From Vishniacozyma victoriae (lineage: Eukaryota; Basidiomycota; Tremellomycetes; Tremellales; Bulleribasidiaceae): a stretch of DNA of 64,000 nucleotides. This document shows positions 43,526-55,256 of the stretch, piece after piece; position 1 is the first letter of the stretch; each line of letters opens with the position of its first letter. The translations under genes and the position numbers were made by a program. The stretch lies in the NCBI GenBank assembly GCA_017654735.1, contig JADPYG010000088.1:3472001-3536000 (forward strand), written 5' to 3'. The notes beneath the pieces were generated by a model. That model worked only from the letters and a program-made list of their open reading frames with translations. It searched no databases and was not told the DNA's origin.

Positions 43526-45815
43526 TCAAGTCATGTATTTCTCCTTCCAGACCCAAGCTAGGCCGATTGTATTTGAAGATCCGGAACTGATGGCCATGCG
43601 ATACCATCGACTAGCTTCTTTCCTGACCCGTCAGTCATGGCCTGTCATTGGAATTAGTCACTCACATATCCTTCTTCACCCCACTACTGCCTTTTGACAA
43701 CAGGAAACCTAGTTCTGACTGTCAGCAAAGCACGCAAGAAGGGTGAAGTGAACATACGTTCTTGACTGGCGAGGTCGCCCATGTTGGCTGCTAATTTGAG
43801 GTAATTTAATGCCACCTCTGGGGATTTCTTGGTACCCGATCCTTCGAGGAAGCAGTTTGCAATCTCGAATAATCCAAGGGAGAGATCTCGCTGTGTTGTC
43901 AGTCCACAATCTTGTTCAAAGTAGAAGACATACGGTCATTTCCTTCTTTTGCGCCAAAGACAGTTTGACAGTTCCCTTTGATTGTTGAATATCCATTTTA
44001 GAGAATTGATTCTGGCCCTGAGAGATGGCGAGATCATCACAAGCCTGTCGGAGGAGGTTGAAAGCTTTCTTCTCATCTTTCGCGATTCCCCATCCGTGTC
44101 GCAAGGCCAGTCCTACTCATTAATCTCGCGTCAGTGAGTATGATGTGGTGGCTTACCATAGTACATCTTTCCAGTCAAGCTGCCTCCTTCGGTAGCTCTC
44201 ATGAAATACCATGCACTTTTCGCTAGATCACCCTTACCCCTCGCTTCAATTCCAGCAGCGACAAATTCTTCCGGAGACTTGAGGCTTCCAGCTCCAACGG
44301 TACTACCACTCCCTGTAGACTTTTCGGAAATCTTCCTAGTCCTCGGATTCGTATCCAGATCCAACGCAGATGCTTTCACCTTGGTATACCTTCCTTTCGG
44401 GAATGCAAGTTCCGTACCTCCAGGTGATAATGTTGGGGTATTGGAATCTCCATCAAGGTCGTATAAACTATATGCGACTGATTGGAATGACATTTGTGAA
44501 GTACGTTGACCGCGTTTCACCGGACTCGTCTTGTCGCCTTTGAGTGGCATCATGGTAGGGGCGAGCTGCATAGGCGGAGGAGGGGCCTTTCGGGCTTGAG
44601 GCATCGAGCGAGCAGTAGTAGGTTCATTGACTGGTTCTGAAAGACTTCGCTCCGTGTACGGTCTGCCTTGTATGTCGACGGTCGGCTGAGCATTCGAAGG
44701 TCGAAGTGGGATTGCGTGATATCTGGTTGAGCGTGATAAACCCCTCTGCAGAGTGGGTGGTAGTGTCCGACTAGTCGCTGGTGGCGTAGCATTTCCATCA
44801 TCCATGTAAGCCAGAGGTGGCGCAGGCTGTTTATCGACGGGAGGAGGAGGTGCTCTTCTTGCAAACGTCAATTGTTTCCTCAACTTTCGTCCATCTCCAC
44901 TAGCCCCCACATTAGGTACGACGGCAGCTTTCAGCCTTGATAGCCTTTTACTTGGACTCAATCCTCCTCCATTCTTTCCAGTTCCATTCACTTCTTCGGG
45001 TGCATTCAGCGTATCCACCCATTCAAAGTTTTGTTCGTCATCTCCCCAGTCTGACCCTTGTTCTCCGTGGACCGAGGCGTGATCCGGGATCTCTGCCTCT
45101 TTGAGAGGTGCGGCTCGAGTAGGCTGACAAGTCTGCGTGGGTGGCTCGGGCCTAGACTGCGCTCTGGGTCGGTTTATATGTCGATGCCCATGAGTCGATG
45201 ATATCGGTGCTTCATCTTTACGAGACCTCACGACGAAGCTTGATTTCGGCTTTAATGCAGGTCTCGGATCATTATCGGTGACGGCGTAATGTGTAGGCCG
45301 CGATGGTCCTGCTTGGGCCTGAGGTGGCTCAAAGTAATCATTCTTCTGGAATTGCGATGCCTTGGGTGTAGTGGGGCTTTCTGGTCTAGCGAATGCGGAA
45401 GTGGTGTTTGATAAAGATAAAGGTCCATCATCATCGGTTGTCACTGTGCTCATTGACGATACCGAGTCGACAGAATAGACCGAAGCCGTCCTGAATAAGT
45501 TGAATTCGATGGCCGGCAACGGAGGTGCTCGAGTGGAGCTGGAGGCGAACGCATTGGCGGGTGTGGATCGTGAATGCGGTAATGGTTTATTGAAGATTTG
45601 CGATTGAGACTACTCATCAGCTTCATCTTAGTGGCGTCATAAGCACGGACAACTTCATCTTTCCTACTTTCCACACCGACCCTCAATTGAGTCAAGGGAC
45701 TTTGCAATGACTTGGCCGTAACGAGATCATTGACACTTGGCATCCTATTGATTCGACGAGGTGGTAGTGGCAGATGATGCTGGTGTTGCTGTTGGCGATG
45801 TGTCGCAGACGACAT
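43526..45815 (-). CDS. Sel1-repeat protein, Dsf2-like
   Basis: Six or so exons encode about 680 residues. The first two thirds are disordered, Ser/Pro-rich, with SLNR-type phosphorylatable patches, PPPPV/PPP motifs and a DWGDDEQNFEWVDTL segment. The C-terminal third carries Sel1 repeats: SPEEFVAAGIEARGKGDLAK then SAWYFMRATEGGSLTGKMYY, GLALRHGWGIAKDEKKAFNL, LSLGLFEIANCFLEGSGTKK, and SSGVKKDMKEASRWYRMAIS. The layout fits the yeast Dsf2 / fission-yeast Sel1 family rather than the chitin synthase activator Chs4, since there is no CaaX end. Function is likely scaffolding; no partner is evident. First donor (near 45648) uses GTCCGT, a weak match. Confidence 0.7.
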
Positions 45816-46391
45816 TGCGGAGGTTGGATTGTAGCTGGTAAGCTTAAGATGATATAATTTCCGGTGGAGTGCTGAGTATTGTTTGTGTGTTCTCTTTCTA
45901 GGCGGTAAAGAAGGCGGTGTCCCACTTTGTTATCTCTTTGTCTAGATTGTCGATCTCAAAGACGCGTAAGGTAAAGAGAGAGGTCGAGAGTATATCACAA
46001 AGTGTGTAGTACTCTCTTGTCCCTGAGTCGGATTAATCTCTGAACCTTGTTCCTATAAACTCTACGATCAATCAAGTCGATAGTAGCAATAGCAATAGCA
46101 AATTAGAATGGTAATGACAAAGACAAGATCAACAGCACAAAGATTGGATGAGCTGAAACTGTTCCCAATGATCCCTTTGAGACCTACTTCCACCCTCCTT
46201 TACCACCCACTTAAGGGGTCATCTGTCTAGGGGCTAAAGGAGTTTCAGTCTTCTGACCCCTTTCCACTTTGGCTAGCACTAGCGGACTCTTGGACCGAGA
46301 TACCGATAAGACATGCATTATAAGAGTATGAACCTGATGATACTAGAACACGGCACCCCATCTAAGAAGCAGATACTATGCGAAGACCGGA
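45816..46391. other. Promoter of Sel1-repeat gene, 3' flank of protease gene
   Basis: No gene. Contains a short run of GCAATA triplet-like repeats near 46086-46101 and the AGGGG/CCCCT cluster listed separately. Confidence 0.5.
46213..46262. promoter_or_regulatory. STRE-like AGGGG cluster within a 9-bp inverted repeat
   Basis: AAGGGGTCA (46213-46221) is inverted as TGACCCCTT (46254-46262), with CTAGGGGCT between them. This gives three AGGGG/CCCCT cores in 50 bp about 400 bp upstream of the Sel1-repeat gene. CCCCT is the site bound by Msn2/4-type stress factors in yeast. Use in this species is inferred. Confidence 0.45.
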
Positions 46392-48062
46392 CTAGAGAAC
46401 AACGCCAACGTCGGGCCGACGACCGATACCGACTTTTGGCTTGCCAAGTTTATCGTCGCTATACGCCAAAGCGATATAATGGTTCTTGATGAACACGTCT
46501 CCGAGAACAGTGAAGCGAGGTACTCCGCCCTGATCATTAACTCCACTGACACATCCCGAGTCACTCACTTGTACACCAGAGATACACATTCCCTCCAGGT
46601 AATCCGATTTCTTCCATGCCATATCTTCAATGGGAACTCCGTACCTCTGACCTCCTAGGTTGAAAAAGACATTTTGGGTTTGTGGGTAAAAGGTATTGCA
46701 GGGGATATAGTAGATTCCAGAGGTTTGCGAGACTACTGCTCCGCTGATTTGGGAGTGAACGGCTGTCGCTATTTCGGTAGATGTCAAAATGAGAGTCGTC
46801 TATTGATCAGCGTCCGACAGACTTCCAATCAGATGACTTACCCCTGTGTCGATTATCACTCGCCCCTTGGTCGTATCGTTCGCGCCGATCGCCGATTTAC
46901 CGCCGATCGAAATACCTTCAAGGTTGAATCCCCTTTCATCAGCGCCTGAAATTGTTCGATGATGCTCACCAGTATAAAGAACTAGTGACTGGAATCCAGT
47001 TCAAGCCAGCATTGCCTCCAACGATATACCTCTCCTCCACTCCGCCGAATGTATACATCCCCCCTCCCTCTTTGTACACTACCCCCTGGCTAGCTTGACC
47101 CTTGCCTATTCGTATCCCTAGTACATTCTCATCCAACTGCTGCTTCTTGACCAACCTTGAGAACAATGTCGCTCCTTGATTATATTCGTCATCCGGCATA
47201 GTCGAAAGGTCATCGAGCGATAAACCCATGATCCCACTAGTTGACGAATCCGGATCGCCATCTCCAGTGAGCTTGGTAGCGAGGGCGAAAGCGAGGGGTG
47301 TACTGATGAGACCGGAAGCGCCAAAGTTGACGGTGTCTTTCCCAATATAGCCTCTAGCCCCTGATTCGTCATGGTAGTCTACCGACCAGGTATCCGAGAG
47401 TTGCTTATATGATCGAGAGCTTTTGGGATTAAAGGAGGAATGGTTGGACAAATGACAGTTTGAGCAGGACGAGGCGTAGATGAACAGGTCGGCAGAGCCA
47501 GAGTCTGGGATAACGGGTATAGCCTGCGGGGGATCTCCAACTGTGATGTATGTGAACCACTGCCGGTCAACGCAGGTCGCGCATTAGGTAACGGACTCAC
47601 AGCTGAACCACCTCTCTCTCCTCTCGCATTGTCTGCCTGTCCCCGATCATCTCCGCTCGTATTCGCGACAAGGTTGATCCCAGCCACCCCGACATTCATA
47701 TCGAGCTTCGTCGAATTTCCCATTCCCAGGTCTATAGCAGGCTTATCGGACTTGCGAGATCCGCCCAGACCGAGGTTGAGGTTCAACCCAAGTAAGGATC
47801 TCTCCTTTCTCGATCTCTTTCCCCTTTTCAGAAGGTCAAGACCGAGGAGATCAAGTTTGATATCGACATTGAGGTCTAGGTTGATATTGATACCATAAGC
47901 TCGGAGTTGAGATTGTAAGATGATTTCGGCAGGACGAAGGTTGAAGGACGGATCTTGCAAGATTGGTAGATCGGTTTTACCATCGAGGAAAGGAAATAGT
48001 TGGGCTGCAGTGAGAGTGACGAGTATGGTAAAGAGTGCGAGGGTGTTTAGAAATGAGAACAT
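46392..48062 (-). CDS. Secreted pepsin-like aspartyl protease
   Basis: Four exons encode about 500 residues. A signal peptide (MFSFLNTLALFTILVTLTAA) leads into a propeptide with an alternating hydrophobic/charged pattern (INLDLNVDIKLDLLGLDLL) and a Kex2-type KRGKRSRKE site. The mature enzyme has WFTYITVGDPPQAIPVIPDS with the first catalytic Asp in DSGSADLFIYASSCSNC, a flap region after YGKDTV-like sequence, STSGIMGLSLDDLS, and the second catalytic Asp in VIIDTGTTLI, ending LGDVFIKNHYIALAYSDDKL. No GPI signal or C-terminal anchor is present, so it should be secreted or vacuolar. DSG instead of DTG at the first site occurs in active members. Starts at ATG 48062, the beginning of the signal peptide. 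Confidence 0.9.
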
Positions 48063-48926
48063 GATGAACAGCAAGAGATACGAGAAAGGTACATTGATAC
48101 GCGATTGTTTATAGCGCCGGACGGGGTGGGGGTTGAACGATTATCAGTGGTTCAAGGTTGGACTTGGCGGGATTTGCAAGTTGTTTGTTTCTATACAACT
48201 TACCGCCCGACCGCCCATGCCCAGTCTCTTTAGTGTAATCGCCTCAGATGATCGGTACATTTACATGTATGCGTCTTGGATACGTAAGGGCCTCAGCCCT
48301 TGCGTACCGGTCAATGAAAGCCCTTGTGAACGCAGTTTCTCTGAGACCCCTCGCCGCCTCCGGCTTTGATGTACCTCTTCGTCCACGTGTCGCTAGATGC
48401 TGATCGTTCAGACCGTGCAAACAGTCGAGCACATGTACCTGACAGACGTGATACCCTTGGAATAGTAGTCACGACCCCATGAATCTCTTCTCTATAATTG
48501 ATTAATTGTGTGATTGGCGTTATGGCTTGTCAACAACACACGCGTCTTGTAATTTGATTCCGTTGAATTGATTATCCCAAAGGGAGAGAGATACTCTAGA
48601 GTAATGGGAACAACTACTATCGAGTACTTTAAACTACCTATATCCTATATCAGACGTACAAGATCATCGCTCTCGAGACCGCATACCACGCCGGGAGTAC
48701 ATATAAGCGCGATTAAGTCGTAGAACAATCGAATTGCGGGCATACATTCGACTTGTCGCCAAATACGATTGCCTGCATCCATCCTGGAATTGCTGTAAAC
48801 AAACTTTTTCGTCCATCCTTTGGCGACCTCCTTGACCCGTTCTGGTCATTGACATCGTCCATGCGCACTTGCAATCCTTCAATAAATAACACCTACGCGC
48901 CCAGACCCAGGAAGGGTTAAGCCACG
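48063..48926. other. Divergent promoter of aspartyl protease and BEM1
   Basis: No gene is supported. Holds a hairpin (48282-48307, listed separately) and a CACGTG at 48384-48389. A - strand open frame at 48664-49068 has no motif and overlaps the BEM1 start. Confidence 0.5.
48282..48307. repeat. 11-bp hairpin with 4-nt loop
   Basis: TACGTAAGGGC is followed by loop CTCA and GCCCTTGCGTA. Ten pairs are Watson-Crick and one would be G-U in RNA. It lies between the protease and BEM1 starts. Confidence 0.6.
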
Positions 48927-51205
48927 ATGAAGTCACTTCGCCGCTCACTAAACAATGAGAATAAAGCATCAAATGCAAACAACAATAACTCGGAACCATC
49001 CCCTCCCCTACCCGGACCTCATAATGGTTCAATATCCAAACCATCATCTGGGAAAGTCGCGCCTCCACAAAAGGTCATCAAGGCACTCAAGACGCATCGG
49101 AGTACGAATCCACAGGAATTAAGTTATCAAGAAGGTGACTTTTGGTATGTTACCAGCGAAAGGGATGGGTGGTATGAGGCTCTCAGTATGTGTATCTTCG
49201 ATTGTGTCGGAGGTGGCTGACGTGATAGACCCATTGACGGGATCCAGGGGGCTAGTACCAAAGAGTGACTTTGACGAGTTTATGAAAGGCGGAAGATTAC
49301 CGTCTGTTACGAGTCAAAGGTCAAATTCGTCAGAGCATATTGCTGCGAGGTACGTCTGTCTCGGCTGTATAAAGCGGATTCTGACAGGTTAGTCGCGCTC
49401 AGACACCGTCTCAGAACCAGTTCTCGCCAGTGAGCAATACAAGATCACCGCCTCCAGTGGTACAGTCCCCTCCTCCCAACCTTGGTCCCGCAAGAAAGCC
49501 GTATGTCCCATGCTTCTCATGACGATGTGGCCTAATCCGCAGTGTATATGCGATTGTCCAGTATGACTTTGCCGCAGAGAGGCCTGATGAGTTGGACGCA
49601 AAGAAGGGAGAGCCGATCGTTGTCATCGCTCAGAGTAATCACGAATGGTAAGCTTTCTGAAATGATTGTATGCGGACGCTGACATCCAGGTTCGTGGCCA
49701 AGCCTATTGGCCGACTAGGAGGTCCAGGTCTGATACCTGTGGCATTCGTCGAGATTCGTGATCCCGCGACTGGACGTCCGATCGAGGTCTTGCCCGACAC
49801 AATCCCCATGGTCGAAGAATGGAAAAAGGCAACGGCAGACTACAAGGCCGCTGCAATCCCTCTTGGTCGATTCGACTTCCCGCCAGAGCAACACGCCCCT
49901 CAACAGCCACAAGCCGAGCCTTCCTTTGCGCCATCGACTCATACTGGATCCACGTCTCAATCGCATTCGCACTCGCACTCGCACTCGCAGTCACATTCAC
50001 CCATGCCCCGATCGGGATCCCAGTCTTCGATCCACAAGGTCAATGGGAGCTCCAATGGCCATCCAAACGGAAACGGGTCTGGCCGTCATGAACTATATCG
50101 ACCTGAAGAAGATCCATTGTTGCCTCCTGGCGAGATGGTCGCTCTTGAAGTCCCTTCATTCCATAACGAATCTGGAAGCTACTGGTTCAGGATACAAGTC
50201 TTGTTCCATCCCGATGATCAATCGGCTCCAGCTTATGCTTTGAGCTTGTATCGAACATATGAGGATTTCTACGAGTTCCAAATCAATTTACTCGATACAT
50301 TCCCATTCGAAGCTGGACGCCCAGCACCTGGAAAAGAAGATCAGTCACCTCCAGAACGTATATTACCGTACATGCCTGGACCTGTGGAAGATGCCATCGA
50401 CGACGAATTGACAGAGTACCGTCGAGAAGAACTGGACGCATACGTGCGGGCACTAGTGGATTTAAAGCTGAGGGGTGCTGGATATATTCTGCGCCATGAT
50501 TTGATAAGAGGCTTCTTTGCTGCTAAGTACGGGGACCATTGTCAGGATGCAGAACGGCAAGACGGTGTAGAAGAGCTGGACGAAGGGATGGCAAATACGA
50601 GAATATCGGATCCAAGAAGCTATCAACCCGATCCACGCGCTGCTTCCGCCATGTCGAGAAACTCGCAGAAATCGATGCCGGGAGGTGCAAGGCAATCGTC
50701 AGGTACATACCCCGCAGGACCATCTCAATCACATAGTCGACAACCTTCCCGCGGACCATCGCCAATGCAGATGACGCAAGCTTCGGTTCCTGAATCATCG
50801 TCTTCTGGTCGACCACATTCGGGTTCACGCCAGCAGATCTCACAACCACCCAACGCTGGCCATCTGTCAGGTCCACTGTCTACAGCAACAACCTCATCAT
50901 CATGGGGTCAACCACCCAATTCCGCTGCATCAGGTCCACCGGTATCAGCGAATCAACCCCCATACGTCAAAATCAAGATATACGATAGAGCAACCGATGA
51001 TCTGATTGCTATTCGAGTACATCCTAATGTGTGTTATAACGAGTTGTATGAAAAGGTTCTGGCGAGATTAGGTTCGGCAGTCAGTGCGTTGAGATATAAG
51101 GATGCGTCGATGGGTGGTGGGTATAGGGAAATCAGGGATGATGGTGAATTGAGAGAATGGATGAGAATAGAAGACCAGAAATTGGTATTGTATGCCGAAC
51201 AATAG
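48927..51205 (+). CDS. BEM1: Bem1/Scd2 polarity scaffold
   Basis: Five exons encode about 690 residues with the full Bem1 order SH3-SH3-PX-PB1. SH3-1: KVIKALKTHRSTNPQELSYQ, GDFWYVTSERDGWYEALN. SH3-2: [40 protein letters not shown]. A His/Ser-rich run (SHSHSHSHSQSHS) sits in the linker. PX: FRIQVLFHPDDQSAPAYALS and YRTYEDFYEFQINLLDTFP. PB1 at the C terminus: YVKIKIYDRATDDLIAIRVH and ELREWMRIEDQKLVLYAEQ. Bem1 links Cdc42, its GEF Cdc24 (through PB1) and the PAK kinase at polarity sites. Both SH3 domains look intact. Confidence 0.95.
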
Positions 51206-51500
51206 CTGTATGCATTCTTGCTGTGTTCCATCGATGCTACTGATGTTTCAGCCCCATGAGGTGGACTATGCTAGACACCTGCAGTGTGATGTTTCTTGGC
51301 AAATTGGCATACATGACGAGCTTCACCTCCATTCAGAAGGATTGCAGAGCTACACAAAGCCCATCTCTTCTACCTACTAAATATCATAGTGGGATATGCT
51401 ATACGTGTTTGACGACGGCGCACTGGTAAAGCCTAGCTTTTGGTGGCGGGAGCGTCCTCCGCCTACGCTTGGTCTTCCCCCAACTGATCCCCCCTCAGCC

Positions 51501-52581
51501 TTACGAGTCGGTATCCCAAGCAGTCTCCAGGAAAGCAACATAACCCCTAGCAATCCCTTCCTCGGTCCAGACTTCCGCAGCCCTCGAATTGGTGGCTACA
51601 GCTTTAGTCTGTACAGACTCATATTGCCTCTTCAGTCTCTGCATCTCGGGCAGCGTAACTCGTCGCATGGGTAGGTTCAGCACTAGGGATCCACCGGCTG
51701 GGGGTGATGGGATAGGAAAGTGGGAAGCGGTGGGTATCGTTTGAAGGTGTGAGAGGAGGGAGGAAGTTATTGTTGATGTTGTATTAGTGAGTGTATGTAG
51801 GGCGTTGGGAGCTGGTTTCGAACGCTTTCCGTTAGCTTTGATCTCTTATCAGTGTATGATTAGCTCACCTGCAGGGTGGCTGCTGTTGGGCCTTTCTTTT
51901 CGCCTTTCATGACAACATTCCAGATTTCTTCATATGGCGGCTCTTCGTCCCAGGGGATGGATATCAGGGGTGAATCCCACCTGACCATGGATGATGGTTC
52001 TTCGAATCTCATCAATAGGTTGTCGAAACTAATATCAGGACCTTCTCATCGCCAGATATAAAGGATATACGTAGCGGGTTTATAGGAACATTCTCCTCTC
52101 TTGTCATGCCATTCCCTACATTTCTCTGGCGGGGCAATTACGTGGACCTATTATCAGCGCTTCCCTACTTTACTCAAAGCTCAAGTGAGGCAGGACCTAC
52201 GGTACAAACTCTAGCATGAGCCTCTCGGGCGGCACAGTACATTTGATACCTGAATCCCTTGATGTAGTTCAGGCTGTCACAGATGACTACTGATTCTGGA
52301 CCGAGATTTCGTGTGAGGTTGGAGAATAGATTCGCACGGCCAGGTTTCTCCGCTAGACTAGCTTCCCGGTCAGCCTGACCCTGTCCATAGTGGAGGTGAA
52401 GAGAGGACTTACTGTCATAGGTACTCCTTGGGACATGACTGTTGTCGTCGTCCACCAGGACTACACTCAATTTTGGCCCCTCTGTCTCGTCCGCTATACG
52501 TTTCTCGAGGTACTCTTTGATCTGCTTTGCCCTCGTAGATTTTCCACAGCAAGGAAACCCAACTATAGTGACCAATGCCAT
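51501..52581 (-). CDS. KTI12: Kti12 Elongator-associated P-loop protein
   Basis: Spliced gene for about 300 residues. It starts MALVTIVGFPCCGKSTRAKQ with a Walker A P-loop; further marks are the LVDDDNSH segment, VVICDSLNYIKGFRYQMYCA, CREWHDKRGECSYKP-type text, FDNLLMRFEEP, RWDSPLISI and the family C terminus RRVTLPEMQRLKRQYESVQT. Kti12 binds tRNA and Elongator for wobble-uridine modification. Only 114 bp separate its start from that of MDV1, so they must share a promoter. Confidence 0.9.
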
Positions 52582-52695
52582 TGCTTGTAAAGTAGTGGTA
52601 CAGTTAACCAAAATTCTGAATCAACCCGGACTTGTCCGCCAATCTTACTCCTCCTCCCTCTCTATCATTCACACCCATACCTCGACTCCACCATC

Positions 52696-55256
52696 ATGTC
52701 ACGGAGGGACCATGAACAACTGCCCCCGATTCGGGAGGCTTTAGATCCCATAGCTACTCCCTATCTATCGTCTATGGCTTCAACTGTCAGCGGGAACTTT
52801 TCTATCGCAAAAGAAGTCTTGATAGGCTCTTTCACTTCCGATCATCGTCGATCAGAAAGTACAAGAATTCTCTCTGATTGTACGTGCCTTCTATCTATGC
52901 AGCTGGGATAGGAAGAGGCTGACAGGTAGTGGCACCATCATTGATGCAATCTAAATATCTGAATCGACCACCAGCGTCTCGCCCACTCGACAGAGCAGGA
53001 GGTCGACCAGCCCCACCACACGCACTACTCCGTCTTCCAACAGTCTTACCCGGTGGACTATCCAAATTAACAATCCCTCAAACATCTCAATCTCTAGCCA
53101 TCCTCGAATCAGTACCACGCCTAGAACAACTCTCGCTAGATCCATTACCAGGCCAGACTCCACAAGAACCAGCGCCATCCCTGATAAGGGGGTTCAAAGC
53201 TACCATCCCTTCATCTGAACTTGCCAAACAGCGTCGTCGGATGATTAGGGGTGGGCTGGTAGATGAGGATATGGGACATGAAAAGATTGGATTGAAGAAG
53301 TTAGGTGATAGAGCTAGGGGTCTATTGACGGAAGGTGGGGAGGAGGATTTGGGAGTGGGGCAGAGGGGGAAGAAGAGGAGAAAGGGCAGACACTCAAAGA
53401 TTGGCTCAGGTGGGCTAGCGGGTAGGATCCATTTAGAGGACTTGGTACAGCAGGCGGATGAGATTGCCCAGGATAAAGAGAATTTACATGTTCGAACAGT
53501 GAGCTACTCGCCTCTCTGAAGGCAGACAAAATAGCTGATATGACAGTCGTTGATCCACGCCGAGATCTTCGAAGTGTCTGCAAAAATAGACGCATTAGAG
53601 GAGATGAGACGCAAACTAGAATCATCTCTACTCCACCTGCAGGAAGAACAGCTAGAATTGGACGACGAGTTAGAGGGAGTCCAGGAATTGATGGCGGATC
53701 CGCAAATCACTTCCGCTGCCGGCACAAAAGCTATCACCTCTCATGTCCCAACCCCTGTCAAGAGCTCAAGGAGAAGAAGAGGACCGGCATTCATGCCTTC
53801 TGAACATGATGAGCTGCCCCAAGGAGTCGCTTTTATGGTACGTCCCCTGATCTGAGAGGTGGGCTGATGGATAGACATTGAATGCTCATACTGGACCGCT
53901 TACTGCGCTGGATATGAATGAACCTTATGGAATGTTGGTCACTGCTGGGCAGGACGATACCGTCAAGGTATGGGATCTATGCGATGGAGAGCAGCTTGGG
54001 CAGCTTAGGGGACATAAGGGTGGGTGTAGAACTCAAGACAGGGGATCAGGCTGATAAGCAGGATCTGTCAAAGCACTGCAGGTGGAAGACACGCTCTGCC
54101 TAACCGGAGGATCTGATGGAAATATCCGATTATGGGACCTGAGAGTCGTAGAGGATTACGAAGATCGACTCCAGCGAGCTTCAGAGCAAGAAGCGAACCA
54201 GGACCCGTTGGATCGTATTTCCAGTATGAATGCGAAAGGGGACTTTGAGTGGGATCAAGATGCAAGCTTCAGCGCTACGTCACAGGTCGAGGAGAGTGGA
54301 CCTTGTGTGAGGACTTTAGAGGGACATAGCAAGAGTGTTACCTCACTGTACTATGAGGACGGATGTTTGGTACGTTCATCACTTGATTCACTCTCCCGCC
54401 ACGATGCTGACTCGCAGGTGACTGGATCGTCCGACAAGACGATTCGACAATGGGATGTGGCTACCGGTCAATGTATTTTAACGATGGACATCTTATGGGC
54501 AATCTCGAATCCTCCTCACCCCCCACCCGAGTCGACACGTAAACCAAGACTCTCGCATCGATCATCGACATCTTTCGGATCAGTACACTATGATGATATC
54601 CTGCCATCTCCTGGACCATCGACCCTCGGGATGTCTGGATCCAGCTTGCTTGGAGCTGTATCTAGTGGTCAATTCGCGATACCTACCCCACCTTACGCTG
54701 ATGGGTCGTGGGAGATGTATCAGGATTTCGTTGGTGGGGTGCAATTCTGGGGATACGCGCTTGCTAGTGGATCCGGTGATGGTGCAGTCAGGATGTGGGA
54801 TAGTGAGTCCTCTTTTACTAGGGCGCGAGCGGAAGCTGACGATCCAGTGCGTACTGGTCAAGCTCACCGGACGCTCACCGGGCATACCGGCCCAGTCACC
54901 TGCCTCCAGTTCGACGAGATGAACATCATCACAGGTTCTCTCGATAAGACTATTCGAGTAAGTCCCTTCATTTTCAGGATCATAGCTTTACTAACGCTCA
55001 GATATGGGATATTCGAATGGGTTCCATCTCCGAGACTCATCGATTCGAATACCCAGTAACATCCCTTCAGTTCGATTCACGTAAAGTCGTTGCTTGTACC
55101 GGTGAGAATGGGATTGAAAATTACAACCGAACGACTCACGCACATTCGCGTATGGTCGTTAATGGACATACGAAGCCGGCGGAGAAGATGAGGTTTATCG
55201 ATAAATACCTTGTCACGGGTGGTAGGGATGGGTGCGCCAAAGTATGGGCCATCTAG
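52696..55256 (+). CDS. MDV1: Mdv1/Caf4 mitochondrial division WD40 protein
   Basis: Multi-exon gene for about 720 residues. The N-terminal region (ALDPIATPYLSSMASTVSGN) corresponds to the Fis1-binding extension. The middle holds a long coiled coil (HAEIFEVSAKIDALEEMRRK, LESSLLHLQEEQLELDDELE) that dimerises. The C-terminal half is a WD40 propeller: TLNAHTGPLTALDMNEPYGM, GQDDTVKVWDLCDGEQLGQL, GGSDGNIRLWDLRV, LEGHSKSVTSLYYEDGCLVT with GSSDKTIRQWDVATGQCILT, GSGDGAVRMWD, GHTGPVTCLQFDEMNIITGS and GGRDGCAKVWAI. Mdv1 bridges Fis1 and the dynamin Dnm1 on the mitochondrial outer membrane. A 60-residue insert between blades is Ser/Pro-rich. Confidence 0.9.

Noticed and set aside
49938..49998. CA/CG-type tandem repeat (TCGCACTCGCAC) as a separate repeat element
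   Set aside because: It encodes the His/Ser run in the BEM1 linker and needs no other explanation.
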